Shown in pieces: positions 1 through 6,642 of a stretch of DNA of 6,650 bases. Both the position numbers and the translations under genes were made by a program. The notes under the pieces are model-generated. The model was not told the DNA's origin. It saw only the letters and a list, made by a program, of their open reading frames with translations, and searched no databases. Source of the DNA: Saprospiraceae bacterium (GTDB lineage: Bacteria > Bacteroidota > Bacteroidia > Chitinophagales > Saprospiraceae); the NCBI GenBank assembly GCA_017995875.1, contig JAGOIB010000115.1:1-6650 (forward strand), written 5' to 3'. How positions within the stretch are numbered: the stretch's first letter is position 1; each line of letters begins with the position of its first letter.

Positions 1-1166
1 TTACAGAAGGGCTTGATCTGACCACTAAAGCAGGAAGAAATGACGCCAGAAATAATCTTAAGGATTTGTTGGACGGTGATTTTGAAACACCCGGCGGTGT
101 GGAACAAGATGTTATTTCATTTGGAGACTACAAGACCGTCATTCCTCATCTCAGTGTAGCAGTTGGTCTTTCCAGAAAACTGTCCAAACGAATCAACCTT
201 GGGATAGAACACCGGATTCTGTTGAGCGATAATGACCTGTTGGATGGTTTCGAAAAACAAAATGATATATCTACTACTTCAAGTAATGATATACCACATT
301 ATACATCCCTCAGACTTGGTATCAATCTTGGCTCAAAGGAGAAACGAATCGAACCACTATACTGGGTTAATCCATTGGATGGCCCGCTCAATGATATCGC
401 TGACCTTAAACAACGTCCTAAATTTGACCTGACCGACAGTGATGGCGATGGCGTGATTGATATGACTGATCAGGAAGTCAATACACCTGCAGGTTGCCCG
501 GTTGATACACGAGGCGTAACCATGGATAGTGATGGTGATGGCGTTGTTGACTGCAAAGATGAAGAACCTTATTCCCCTCCCGGATATGAAGTTGATCAAG
601 CAGGTATAGCTCAGGTTGAAAAGGATTACCTTACTGAGGATGAAGTAGTCAATCTCATCAATCAGCGCGCAGCCGCCACTGAAACTAATCTCAACTGGTT
701 TCTGCCTATGATGCATTTTGACCTCGACAAATATTATGTAAAACCAGAATTCTATGGTTCATTGCATAATATCGCTGCTGTCATGCAGTCTCATCCTGAT
801 ATTAAGGTGGTCGCAACCGGATTTGCGGACAACAGGAGCCCTACTGATTACAATAATGTACTCTCCTACAATCGCGCAAATGAAGCCATAAATTATCTCG
901 TCAACACCTACAATATTCCCCGCAACCGCTTTATCCTGAAATATGGAGGAGAGGAGCAACCGATTGTGAAGGACTTAAAAGACAGTTTCTCGGTTACAAG
1001 TACTGAAGAATTTGAACACTATATGAATCGCCGCGTTGAATTTCGCGTAGCGACGTCGACTGATACCAATATGAGCCGTCCGGCTGGTCCGGAAGCCGGT
1101 AAAAACACTCCTGGTTCATCAAGACCTGGATCTAAATATTCCGGTAACTATAACTCAGGGTACTAG
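1..1166 (+). CDS. OmpA-family outer-membrane protein with TSP3 calcium-binding repeats (5'-truncated by window edge)
   Basis: The reading frame is open to the left edge (first full codon at 3), so the true start lies outside the window; a TTG at 66 is an internal leucine. Counting residues from that codon, 1-90 look like the last strands of an outer-membrane beta-barrel (alternating pattern, ending 'SLRLGINLG'). The Bacteroidota signature 'EPLYWVNPLD' follows at 96-105. Two thrombospondin type-3 motifs 'DSDGDGV' (124 and 154) form an Asp-rich, probably calcium-binding linker. Residues 210-328 are an OmpA C-terminal domain, with the peptidoglycan-contacting Asp255 ('TGFAD') and Arg270 ('SYNRANEA') both present, ending in 'NRRVEFRV'. 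The last ~30 residues are a Gly/Ser/Pro/Tyr-rich tail. By family knowledge it anchors the outer membrane to peptidoglycan. It is followed by its own terminator and is probably transcribed separately from the next gene. Domain assignment is secure; specific function is not. Confidence 0.93.
   Translation, partial: TEGLDLTTKAGRNDARNNLKDLLDGDFETPGGVEQDVISFGDYKTVIPHLSVAVGLSRKLSKRINLGIEHRILLSDNDLLDGFEKQNDISTTSSNDIPHYTSLRLGINLGSKEKRIEPLYWVNPLDGPLNDIADLKQRPKFDLTDSDGDGVIDMTDQEVNTPAGCPVDTRGVTMDSDGDGVVDCKDEEPYSPPGYEVDQAGIAQVEKDYLTEDEVVNLINQRAAATETNLNWFLPMMHFDLDKYYVKPEFYGSLHNIAAVMQSHPDIKVVATGFADNRSPTDYNNVLSYNRANEAINYLVNTYNIPRNRFILKYGGEEQPIVKDLKDSFSVTSTEEFEHYMNRRVEFRVATSTDTNMSRPAGPEAGKNTPGSSRPGSKYSGNYNSGY
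435..551 (+). repeat. Thrombospondin type-3 repeat pair inside the OmpA-family gene
   Basis: Two near-identical coding units (435-461 and 525-551) encode DSDGDGVID and DSDGDGVVD, spaced exactly 90 nt (30 residues) apart. The Asp spacing is that of TSP3 calcium-binding loops, which in Bacteroidota OmpA proteins form a rigid linker between the barrel and the peptidoglycan-binding domain. Between them is 'PAGCPVDTRGV', and after the second 'PPGYEVDQAGI', the usual spacer pattern. The two cysteines (144 and 163, counted from the codon at 66) could form a disulfide; this is inference. Confidence 0.8.
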
Positions 1167-1212
1167 TCCAATCCAATTGCATAGGGTTATTTGAGATAGA
1201 TTTTTTGTGTAT

Positions 1213-1256
1213 TCAAAAGCTCCGGCCAACTGTGGTTTGGAGCTTTTGATTTTTTT
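1213..1256 (+). terminator. Rho-independent terminator after the OmpA-family gene
   Basis: A perfect 11-bp inverted repeat, TCAAAAGCTCC (1213-1223) and GGAGCTTTTGA (1239-1249), encloses a 15-nt loop and is followed directly by seven T residues (1250-1256). It lies 46 nt past the TAG stop. There is no T-run on the opposite strand beyond the left arm, so it should act only on rightward transcription. It separates the OmpA gene from the E2 gene. Confidence 0.92.
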
Positions 1257-1292
1257 ACCGGTTGATGTTCACTACGAAGTGGGACATATACC

Positions 1293-1300
1293 TAAATTTA
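1293..1300 (+). promoter_or_regulatory. Possible Bacteroidota -7 box upstream of the E2 gene
   Basis: TAAATTTA matches the Bacteroidota -7 consensus TAnnTTTG except at the last base and sits 22 nt before the E2 start codon, just after a terminator, where a promoter is expected. No well-spaced -33 TTTG is visible: the nearest TTG, at 1262-1264, is 28 nt away, longer than the usual ~17-23. Position supports it more than sequence does. Confidence 0.3.
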
Positions 1301-1322
1301 CAACCTAAATACCTGATAACTA

Positions 1323-2546
1323 ATGGCTGAGATAATCCGCATGCCCAGATTGAGTGATACCATGGAGGAAGGAAATATTGTCGGTTGGCTGAAAAAAGTT
1401 GGCGATAAAGTTTCTCCAGGGGATATCCTTGCTGAAGTGGAGACTGATAAAGCCACCATGGAGTTGGAAAGTTTCCATGAAGGCTACTTACTTTATATCA
1501 GTGTGAAGGAAGGGCCTGTTCCTGTAAATGCAGTACTTGCTGTGATCGGGGCAAAGGATGAAGATTATAAAAAAGCTCTTGAAGGTGATACAATACCATC
1601 AGAAAGCAATAAATCAACCTCCCCTTCTCCTGTTGCACCGACATCTCCTTCAGTCGTTTCCATCCCTGAACTGCAACAACCGGTTGCCGAAACTAAAAGC
1701 AAGATTAAATCATCTCCTCTTGCTAAATCAATTGCTTCTAAAACAGGCGTCGATCTATCCGCTATCACAGGAACTGGTGATGGTGGCAGAATTGTAAAAA
1801 GGGATGTAGAAAATTTCGTACCCCTTACGGAATCAGCTACGCTTAAAACAAATGCATCAGCTCCTCCGCAATACGGTGATGTTCCTTTATCCCAAATGCG
1901 AAAAACGATTGCCCGAAGATTGGTTGAAAGCAAATTCTCTGCACCACATTTTTACCTGACCATTAAAATCAATATGGATAAGGTGACGGATGCACGTAAA
2001 CTCATCAATGAACAACCGGATACTAAAATTTCTGTAAATGATTTTGTCCTAAAGGCATGTGCTTCTGCCTTGCGCCATCATCCTGCAGTGAACGCATCAT
2101 GGCTTGGGGATAAAATAAGATATAATAAGGATATCAATATCGGCGTAGCCGTAGCTGTTGATGAAGGACTACTCGTTCCTGTGCTTTTTGCCGCTAACCA
2201 AATGGGGTTAAAAGAAATCAATGGAAGTGTTGCTGTCCTCGCTGATAAAGCAAGAAACAAAAAACTACAACCACAGGAAATGCAAGGAAACACATTTACT
2301 GTTTCCAACCTGGGTATGTTTGGGATAGATGAATTTACCGCCATTATTAATCCCCCGGATGCCGCTATTCTGGCAGTCGGAGGAATAGCTGATGAGCTTT
2401 ATCTGGCAGATGGCAAAGTAGCTTCTTCAAAAATTATGAAAGTCACCCTTTCCTGTGACCATCGGGTCATCGATGGGGCAACAGGTGCTAAATTTCTCCA
2501 AACACTAAAACAATACCTGGAAAATCCAGTGGCGATGTTAGTGTAA
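1323..2546 (+). CDS. pdhC: Pyruvate dehydrogenase complex dihydrolipoamide acetyltransferase (E2)
   Basis: This is the core enzyme of the pyruvate dehydrogenase complex; it moves the acetyl group from the E1 product via a lipoyl arm to CoA, in the cytoplasm. Domains in order: one lipoyl domain (about 1-78) with the lipoylated Lys43 in 'ETDKATME'; a Pro/Ser/Thr/Val-rich flexible linker (about 92-125); a peripheral-subunit-binding domain (about 131-166, 'SPLAKSIASKTGVDLSAI'); and the catalytic acyltransferase domain (about 185-407) with His380 and Asp384 in 'DHRVIDGATG'. All key residues are intact. At 407 residues it is a one-lipoyl form; many homologues carry two. The ATG at 1323 gives the standard N-terminus 'MAEIIRMPRLSDTMEEG', so the start is firm, although no clear ribosome binding site precedes it. 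No E1 or E3 gene is in the window. A branched-chain 2-oxo acid E2 is the alternative, but the overall pattern favours the pyruvate enzyme. Confidence 0.93.
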   Translation: MAEIIRMPRLSDTMEEGNIVGWLKKVGDKVSPGDILAEVETDKATMELESFHEGYLLYISVKEGPVPVNAVLAVIGAKDEDYKKALEGDTIPSESNKSTSPSPVAPTSPSVVSIPELQQPVAETKSKIKSSPLAKSIASKTGVDLSAITGTGDGGRIVKRDVENFVPLTESATLKTNASAPPQYGDVPLSQMRKTIARRLVESKFSAPHFYLTIKINMDKVTDARKLINEQPDTKISVNDFVLKACASALRHHPAVNASWLGDKIRYNKDINIGVAVAVDEGLLVPVLFAANQMGLKEINGSVAVLADKARNKKLQPQEMQGNTFTVSNLGMFGIDEFTAIINPPDAAILAVGGIADELYLADGKVASSKIMKVTLSCDHRVIDGATGAKFLQTLKQYLENPVAMLV

Positions 2547-2549
2547 GCG

Positions 2550-2566
2550 TCCTTCCATTAGAAGGA
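2550..2566 (+). other. Small hairpin between E2 and recR
   Basis: TCCTTC (2550-2555) and GAAGGA (2561-2566) form a 6-bp stem with a 5-nt loop, 4 nt after the E2 stop. Only TTTGGG follows, not a T-tract, so it is unlikely to stop transcription efficiently. It could protect the E2 message end or attenuate expression of recR. Confidence 0.35.
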
Positions 2567-2589
2567 TTTGGGTATTTGAACAAATTTGA

Positions 2590-3216
2590 ATGACTATGTC
2601 GCAATATTCCTCAAGACATCTTGAATATGCCATCCGAACGATTGGCCAGCTACCTGGCATTGGCCGTAAAAGTGCTTTGCGTATTGCCTTGTATTTACTT
2701 AAACATAAAGCATCACTCCTTCCTGAACTTATTGAAGGATTAAATGGAATAGGTCTACATATCCAAAACTGCAAAACCTGTCACAATCTGGCTGACACAG
2801 ATATATGTGGAATCTGCAATGATCATACTCGCCAGCGAAATACTGTTTGTATTGTGGAGTCTGAACGTGATGTGATGGCCATTGAAGATACTGGCCAATA
2901 TCACGGATTGTACCATGTGTTAGGTGGCATTATATCTCCAATTGAAGGAATCGGTCCTCAGGATCTTCACATCAACAGCCTCATTGAACGGATTCAAAAG
3001 GGCGATATTACTGAATTGATCATGGCTATCAGCCCTACCATTGAAGGTGAAACCACCATTTTCTATCTGGGCAAATTATTAAAATCATATCCTGTCCGCA
3101 TCAGTCTTATTGCAAGAGGTGTTTCCTTCGGAGGTGAGCTCGAATATGCGGATGGTCTTACACTGGGAAGATCCATCGTCGCCCGAACAAATATTGAATT
3201 GACCGAAAATGTATAA
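2590..3216 (+). CDS. recR: Recombination mediator protein RecR
   Basis: RecR works with RecO (and RecF) to load RecA onto single-stranded gaps during DNA repair. At 208 residues it is close to the usual ~200. Visible parts in order: helix-hairpin-helix 'LPGIGRKSALR' (21-31); a four-cysteine zinc finger (Cys61, Cys64, Cys73, Cys76); a TOPRIM domain from about 86 ('VCIVES' with Glu90, then 'SPTIEGETTIFYL' around 148-160); and the C-terminal motif 'RGVSFGGELEYADGLTLGRS' (176-195). There are two candidate starts, ATG at 2590 and ATG at 2596. Both leave the conserved 'YSSRHLEYAI' intact and neither has a clear ribosome binding site, so the upstream one is taken by default. It lies 43 nt after the E2 gene and 12 nt before the glycosyltransferase. 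No frameshift or lost residue is seen. Confidence 0.96.
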   Translation: MTMSQYSSRHLEYAIRTIGQLPGIGRKSALRIALYLLKHKASLLPELIEGLNGIGLHIQNCKTCHNLADTDICGICNDHTRQRNTVCIVESERDVMAIEDTGQYHGLYHVLGGIISPIEGIGPQDLHINSLIERIQKGDITELIMAISPTIEGETTIFYLGKLLKSYPVRISLIARGVSFGGELEYADGLTLGRSIVARTNIELTENV

Positions 3217-3228
3217 TCTCCCTACGAG

Positions 3229-5199
3229 TTGAGACTCTCCGTCATCATCGTCAGTTACAATGTTTATCCATTTTTAGATAACTGTTTACGTTCTGTCAGG
3301 CAGGCCTTGAAAAAAATTGATGGAGAAGTTATTGTCATAGATAATGCTTCTGTTGACAGGACTGTTGAACTTGTCAAGCATCATTTTCCTGATGTCCATG
3401 TGATGGCTAATACCAACAATGTTGGATTTGCAGTTGCCAATAATCAGGGCATCGCAGCCAGTGTAGGAGAATATGTTCTTCTGCTCAATCCGGATACGGT
3501 CGTTTCAGAGGACACGTTTACTACTTGCCTTGACTTTATGGATCAACATCCTGATGCAGGAGCATTAGGTGTCAAAATGCTTGATGGAAGCGGACAGTTT
3601 CTTCCTGAATCCAAACGAGGGCTCCCTACCCTTCTCTCTTCATTTATGAAAATGTCAGGACTGTATCGCTTATGGCCACGCTCATCAAAATGGAACAATT
3701 ATTATCAAGGGCATATTGGTGAAAACGAAACTGCAAAAATCGATGTGCTGTGCGGTGCATTTATGTTCATGCGAAAAAAAGTATTGGATAAAACCGGTTA
3801 CCTGGATGAATCCTTCTTTATGTACGGAGAAGATATTGATCTGTCTTACAGAATCACTAAAGCCGGGCATTCCATATACTATCTTCCAACCACCAACATC
3901 ATCCATTACAAAGGAGAATCCACACGAAAATCCTCCCTCAATTATATTCTGACTTTTTACGAGGCCATGTTGATTTTTACAGAAAAGCATCCTGAATTCA
4001 GTGGTCAAAAACTACTCATCAAAATAGCCATTTATTTTCATGGGCTGCTTCAACTATTGCGGCAAACGATTGCCAAATGGTGGCCTGTGGCTATGGATGC
4101 TGTTATCTTTATTGCATCCTTTTATCTCGTCAGCAAACTATGGGCTTTATATAACTTCGGAGAAGCGAACTGGTTTAGATCCTCTTTTTATTACATCAAC
4201 ATTCCTCTTTACACAGCCACAATGCTTCTGTCCCTTTATCTAAACGGGGCATATGACAAACCCTTTTCAAGAAGGAATACCTGGCTTGGCTTTTTCACCG
4301 GCTTCTTGATGATCCTCGCTATATACGCGATACTTCCGATCCACTTGCGCTCCTCCAGGATGGTCATTCTCCTCGGGTCATCTTTATGTCTTCTATATCT
4401 TTTCCTGAGCAGATATAATATGTCGCCATGGAATGCATCCATCAGAAATGCAAACCAGCATAGGGACAGAAACACCATCATTGTTGCCGGAGAAGATGAA
4501 TCAGGCAGAATCAGGGAACTCATCAATCGTTCAAGAGATCATCTGACCATTCTAGGTACAGTGACTCCTTTTGATGAAAATCAGCCTGTTCCGTCAGGTT
4601 CACTAGGGCGCGTGTCTCAACTAGAAGATTTGGTTCGTGTATTCCAGGTACAGGAAATTATTTTTTCAGCGCAGGATGTTCCTTTCTCTGTTTTTACCGG
4701 CAGCATGACGAAACTAGGTCCTTCGCTCCGTTATATGCTGGCCGCTTCAACGACCATGAATATTGTGGGTAGTATGAGCAGGGATACAGAGGGTGAATCC
4801 TATGCCATAAGGGTCCATTTTAATCTTTCCGATCCGGCTTCTGGAAGGGCTAAGCGGATATTTGATTTTTTAAGTGCACTGCTGATGCTGATTGCTTCTC
4901 CTATACTTGTTTTTTTTATTCCCGGGAAGCTTTCTTTTTTCAATAACCTGTTTTCTGTACTGAGCGGAAAAAAGACATGGGTATCCTATCATCCATTTGA
5001 TCCTATGGTGTCTTCCTTACCACCCCTTCGTAAAGGAATAGTATATCCTGCCTATCCTCAGGGAGATTCAGATCTGACCAGAAGACTCCAGCACATTCAT
5101 TATGTTTATGCCCGTGACTATCATTGGACAACTGATCTATCAATCCTGATCGCACAATTAAGGCAAACAGGACAAATAACTTCCGGCAATGGACAGTGA
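3229..5199 (+). CDS. Membrane GT2 glycosyltransferase fused to a degenerate polyprenyl glycosylphosphotransferase-like region
   Basis: Residues 1-about 245 are a WbbL-like GT2 glycosyltransferase: nucleotide-sugar-binding start 'LSVIIVSYNV', 'IDNAS' (37-41), 'NNVGFAVANNQG', metal-site variant 'LLLNPDT' (84-90), and 'MYGEDIDLSYR' with the likely catalytic Glu201-Asp202. Likely membrane helices follow at about 287-308, 322-340, 352-372 and 377-394; the last begins with 'SR', as in WcaJ/WbaP-type phosphoglycosyl transferases. Residues 414-480 look like the Rossmann-type (CoA_binding_3) domain of that family. 'AKRIFDFLSALLMLIASPI' (541-559) matches the start of the bacterial sugar transferase domain. 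The catalytic core (KFRSM, Asp-Glu dyad) is then missing, while the distal parts 'NNLFSVLSGK' and 'YARDYHWTTDLSIL' remain. It probably adds a sugar to a lipid-linked or surface glycan at the inner membrane; acceptor and sugar are unknown. The start is TTG at 3229: there is no in-frame ATG after the recR stop, and this start gives the family-typical N-terminus. Confidence 0.85.
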   Translation: MRLSVIIVSYNVYPFLDNCLRSVRQALKKIDGEVIVIDNASVDRTVELVKHHFPDVHVMANTNNVGFAVANNQGIAASVGEYVLLLNPDTVVSEDTFTTCLDFMDQHPDAGALGVKMLDGSGQFLPESKRGLPTLLSSFMKMSGLYRLWPRSSKWNNYYQGHIGENETAKIDVLCGAFMFMRKKVLDKTGYLDESFFMYGEDIDLSYRITKAGHSIYYLPTTNIIHYKGESTRKSSLNYILTFYEAMLIFTEKHPEFSGQKLLIKIAIYFHGLLQLLRQTIAKWWPVAMDAVIFIASFYLVSKLWALYNFGEANWFRSSFYYINIPLYTATMLLSLYLNGAYDKPFSRRNTWLGFFTGFLMILAIYAILPIHLRSSRMVILLGSSLCLLYLFLSRYNMSPWNASIRNANQHRDRNTIIVAGEDESGRIRELINRSRDHLTILGTVTPFDENQPVPSGSLGRVSQLEDLVRVFQVQEIIFSAQDVPFSVFTGSMTKLGPSLRYMLAASTTMNIVGSMSRDTEGESYAIRVHFNLSDPASGRAKRIFDFLSALLMLIASPILVFFIPGKLSFFNNLFSVLSGKKTWVSYHPFDPMVSSLPPLRKGIVYPAYPQGDSDLTRRLQHIHYVYARDYHWTTDLSILIAQLRQTGQITSGNGQ

Positions 5200-6394
5200 A
5201 TTGATAAAATACATTAAAGACACATCCCATCGTCTTCTGCCTTCCATGGTGGAAATCAGAAGGGATCTGCATCAACATCCGGAATTATCTTTTGAGGAAA
5301 GACGCACATCTGCTCAGATCAAACATTTTCTTAGTGAGCATGGAATACCTTTCAGCGAAGGATGGGCAGGCCATGGAATCGTTGCTGTTATTAAAGGGGA
5401 TTACGCCGGGCCAATGGTTATGTTGCGCGCCGACATGGATGCCCTCCCGATACATGAAAAAAATAACGTTGCCTACAAATCAATCCACGATGGCCTGATG
5501 CATGCTTGCGGACATGATGTGCATACTACGAGCTTGCTTGGCGTTGCAGCTGTTATCAATCAAAACAAAAACGAGCTCCATGGCGAGGTAAGGATGATTT
5601 TTCAACCAGGGGAAGAAAAGTTGCCCGGTGGTGCATCTATTATGATCAAGGAGGGGCTTTTCAAGCCTGAGAAACCTCAATGGATGCTTGGACAACATGT
5701 ATTCCCTCAACTACAGGCAGGTCATGTAGGATTCAGGAGTGGTGTTTACATGGCATCTGCAGATGAAGTGTATATCACCATAAATGGAAAAGGCGGTCAT
5801 GCTGCAACACCACATCTTTGTGTTGATCCGATTGTGATTTCAGCAAGATTGATTACAGCTTTTCAGGAGGTCATCAGTAGAAATATAGACCCATTATCTC
5901 CCGGTGTTTTCACCATCGGCCGAATCTATTCTGATGGAGGAGCCACCAATATCATTCCGGATACTGTATTCCTGGAGGGCACACTTAGGAGTATGAATGA
6001 GGCATGGAGATATAAGGCTCATGAACTAATCCGCCAAATGGTAGAACATATCAGCGAGGCATCAGGAGCTAAAAGTGAAACGAGGATTTTAGTTGGATAT
6101 CCATGCCTTGACAACAATGCAGAGGTTACCTCGATGTGCCATAAGGCTGCAATAGAATTCCTTGGGGAGGAAAAAGTACATGAACTACCTCAACGGATGA
6201 CATCAGAAGATTTTGCCTTCTATTCTCAGGAAGTACCAGCTACATTTTACAGGCTTGGCACAGGTTGGGCAGAGGAAGAAAGAAACTTTCCGGTCCATTC
6301 CAATCGATTTGACATCAACGAGGATGCATTAGAAACAGGAATTGGATTGATGTCGTATATTGTCTTATCAAACCTTACAGGAGCCACGGAATGA
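5189..6394 (+). CDS. M20D-family metallo-amidohydrolase (N-acyl-amino-acid/peptide hydrolase type)
   Basis: This is a zinc/manganese-type amidohydrolase related to hippurate hydrolase, IAA-amino-acid hydrolases and N-acyl-L-amino-acid amidohydrolases; the true substrate cannot be read from the sequence. Visible motifs: 'LRADMDALPI' (79-88); 'MHACGHDVH' with ligands Cys107 and His109; 'FQPGEE' with catalytic Glu142 and ligand Glu143; 'GQHVFP' with ligand His170; the dimerisation-domain signature 'GKGGHAATPH' (200-209); 'GGATNIIPD' (250-258); 'MTSEDFAFY'; and 'PVHSNRFD' with ligand His370. All ligands known from the family are present, and 401 residues is normal. No signal peptide is seen, so it is likely cytoplasmic. 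The ATG at 5189 lies inside the last codons of the glycosyltransferase (11-nt overlap), which suggests translational coupling. This start gives the typical helix leading to 'MVEIRRDLHQHPELSFEE'. Confidence 0.94.
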   Translation: MDSELIKYIKDTSHRLLPSMVEIRRDLHQHPELSFEERRTSAQIKHFLSEHGIPFSEGWAGHGIVAVIKGDYAGPMVMLRADMDALPIHEKNNVAYKSIHDGLMHACGHDVHTTSLLGVAAVINQNKNELHGEVRMIFQPGEEKLPGGASIMIKEGLFKPEKPQWMLGQHVFPQLQAGHVGFRSGVYMASADEVYITINGKGGHAATPHLCVDPIVISARLITAFQEVISRNIDPLSPGVFTIGRIYSDGGATNIIPDTVFLEGTLRSMNEAWRYKAHELIRQMVEHISEASGAKSETRILVGYPCLDNNAEVTSMCHKAAIEFLGEEKVHELPQRMTSEDFAFYSQEVPATFYRLGTGWAEEERNFPVHSNRFDINEDALETGIGLMSYIVLSNLTGATE

Positions 6395-6503
6395 GCATTT
6401 AAGGACATTTACCTAGCTTATGTGGCTTTATTACCCGATTACACCCCCCCTTCCTACTCCTTTATAAGTACGTCACACCCCAGGCTGGCTTTAGAGCTTT
6501 CAT

Positions 6504-6532
6504 TCAATCTATTTGGATTCAGAATAGATTGA
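6504..6532. repeat. Perfect 10-bp inverted repeat
   Basis: TCAATCTATT (6504-6513) and AATAGATTGA (6523-6532) are exact reverse complements around a 9-nt loop. The stem is AT-rich and neither strand has a T-tract beyond it, so it is not a classical terminator. It could be an mRNA 3'-end hairpin for the upstream operon or a binding site for a dimeric regulator upstream of the next promoter. The repeat is certain; its role is not. Confidence 0.6.
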
Positions 6533-6590
6533 CGAAACCCAGAACATATATTATTTTTTGTAAACTATAAACTATTTTGAATCAATGTTA

Positions 6591-6598
6591 TACTTTTG
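6591..6598 (+). promoter_or_regulatory. Bacteroidota -7 promoter box before the next gene
   Basis: TACTTTTG is an exact match to the Bacteroidota sigma-ABfr -7 consensus TAnnTTTG, in an AT-rich stretch 44 nt before an ATG at 6643. The -33 element is not at the standard distance: TTTG at 6576-6579 is 11 nt away and TTTG at 6557-6560 is 30 nt away. A transcript would start near 6605 and have a leader of roughly 38 nt. Confidence 0.5.
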
Positions 6599-6605
6599 GT
6601 AATTA

Positions 6606-6625
6606 ATCATCATATCTTATCATCA
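6606..6625 (+). repeat. Short direct repeat in the predicted leader
   Basis: ATCATCA occurs at 6606-6612 and again at 6619-6625, a 13-nt period, between the -7 box and the ATG at 6643. It lies in very AT-rich DNA and could be chance; a half-site pair spaced a little over one helical turn is the only functional reading offered. Confidence 0.3.
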
Positions 6626-6642
6626 ACTAATACGCTCCGGCT

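Larger units (their letters stand above)
6395..6642. other. Gene-free stretch after the amidohydrolase
   Basis: These 248 bp hold no convincing reading frame on either strand. The left half is mixed in composition and has a run of seven C (6444-6450). The right half is very AT-rich, as expected of a promoter region. A perfect inverted repeat and a -7-like box are listed separately. No tRNA-like fold was recognised and no hairpin with a T-tract follows the amidohydrolase stop. Confidence 0.7.

Noticed and set aside
66..68. TTG at 66 as the start of the OmpA-family gene
   Set aside because: The frame is open from the left edge and the upstream codons continue the barrel-type sequence; starting here would cut a beta-barrel in the middle.
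357..716. Minus-strand open frame of 119 codons under the OmpA gene, and similar minus-strand frames at 1565-1933, 2078-2344, 3685-4008, 4236-4526 and 5003-5278
   Set aside because: Each lies opposite a gene with clear family motifs, none shows a recognisable domain, and their compositions look like complement translations.
2550..2570. Hairpin after E2 as a terminator
   Set aside because: The stem is only 6 bp and is followed by TTTGGG rather than a T-tract; recR begins 24 nt later without a clear promoter.
3716..3952. Alternative plus-strand frame of 78 codons inside the glycosyltransferase, and similar ones at 1558-1797, 4040-4243 and 5292-5498
   Set aside because: They overlap strongly conserved coding sequence in another frame and show no domain or ribosome binding site.
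6441..6452. Seven-C run as a phase-variation tract
   Set aside because: It is short, lies just after the amidohydrolase and about 140 nt from the next -7 box, so slippage there would not obviously switch a gene.
6395..6642. tRNA, small RNA, attachment site or CRISPR in the intergenic stretch
   Set aside because: No cloverleaf, spaced repeat array or tRNA-end duplication could be recognised; only the inverted repeat and the short direct repeat stand out.
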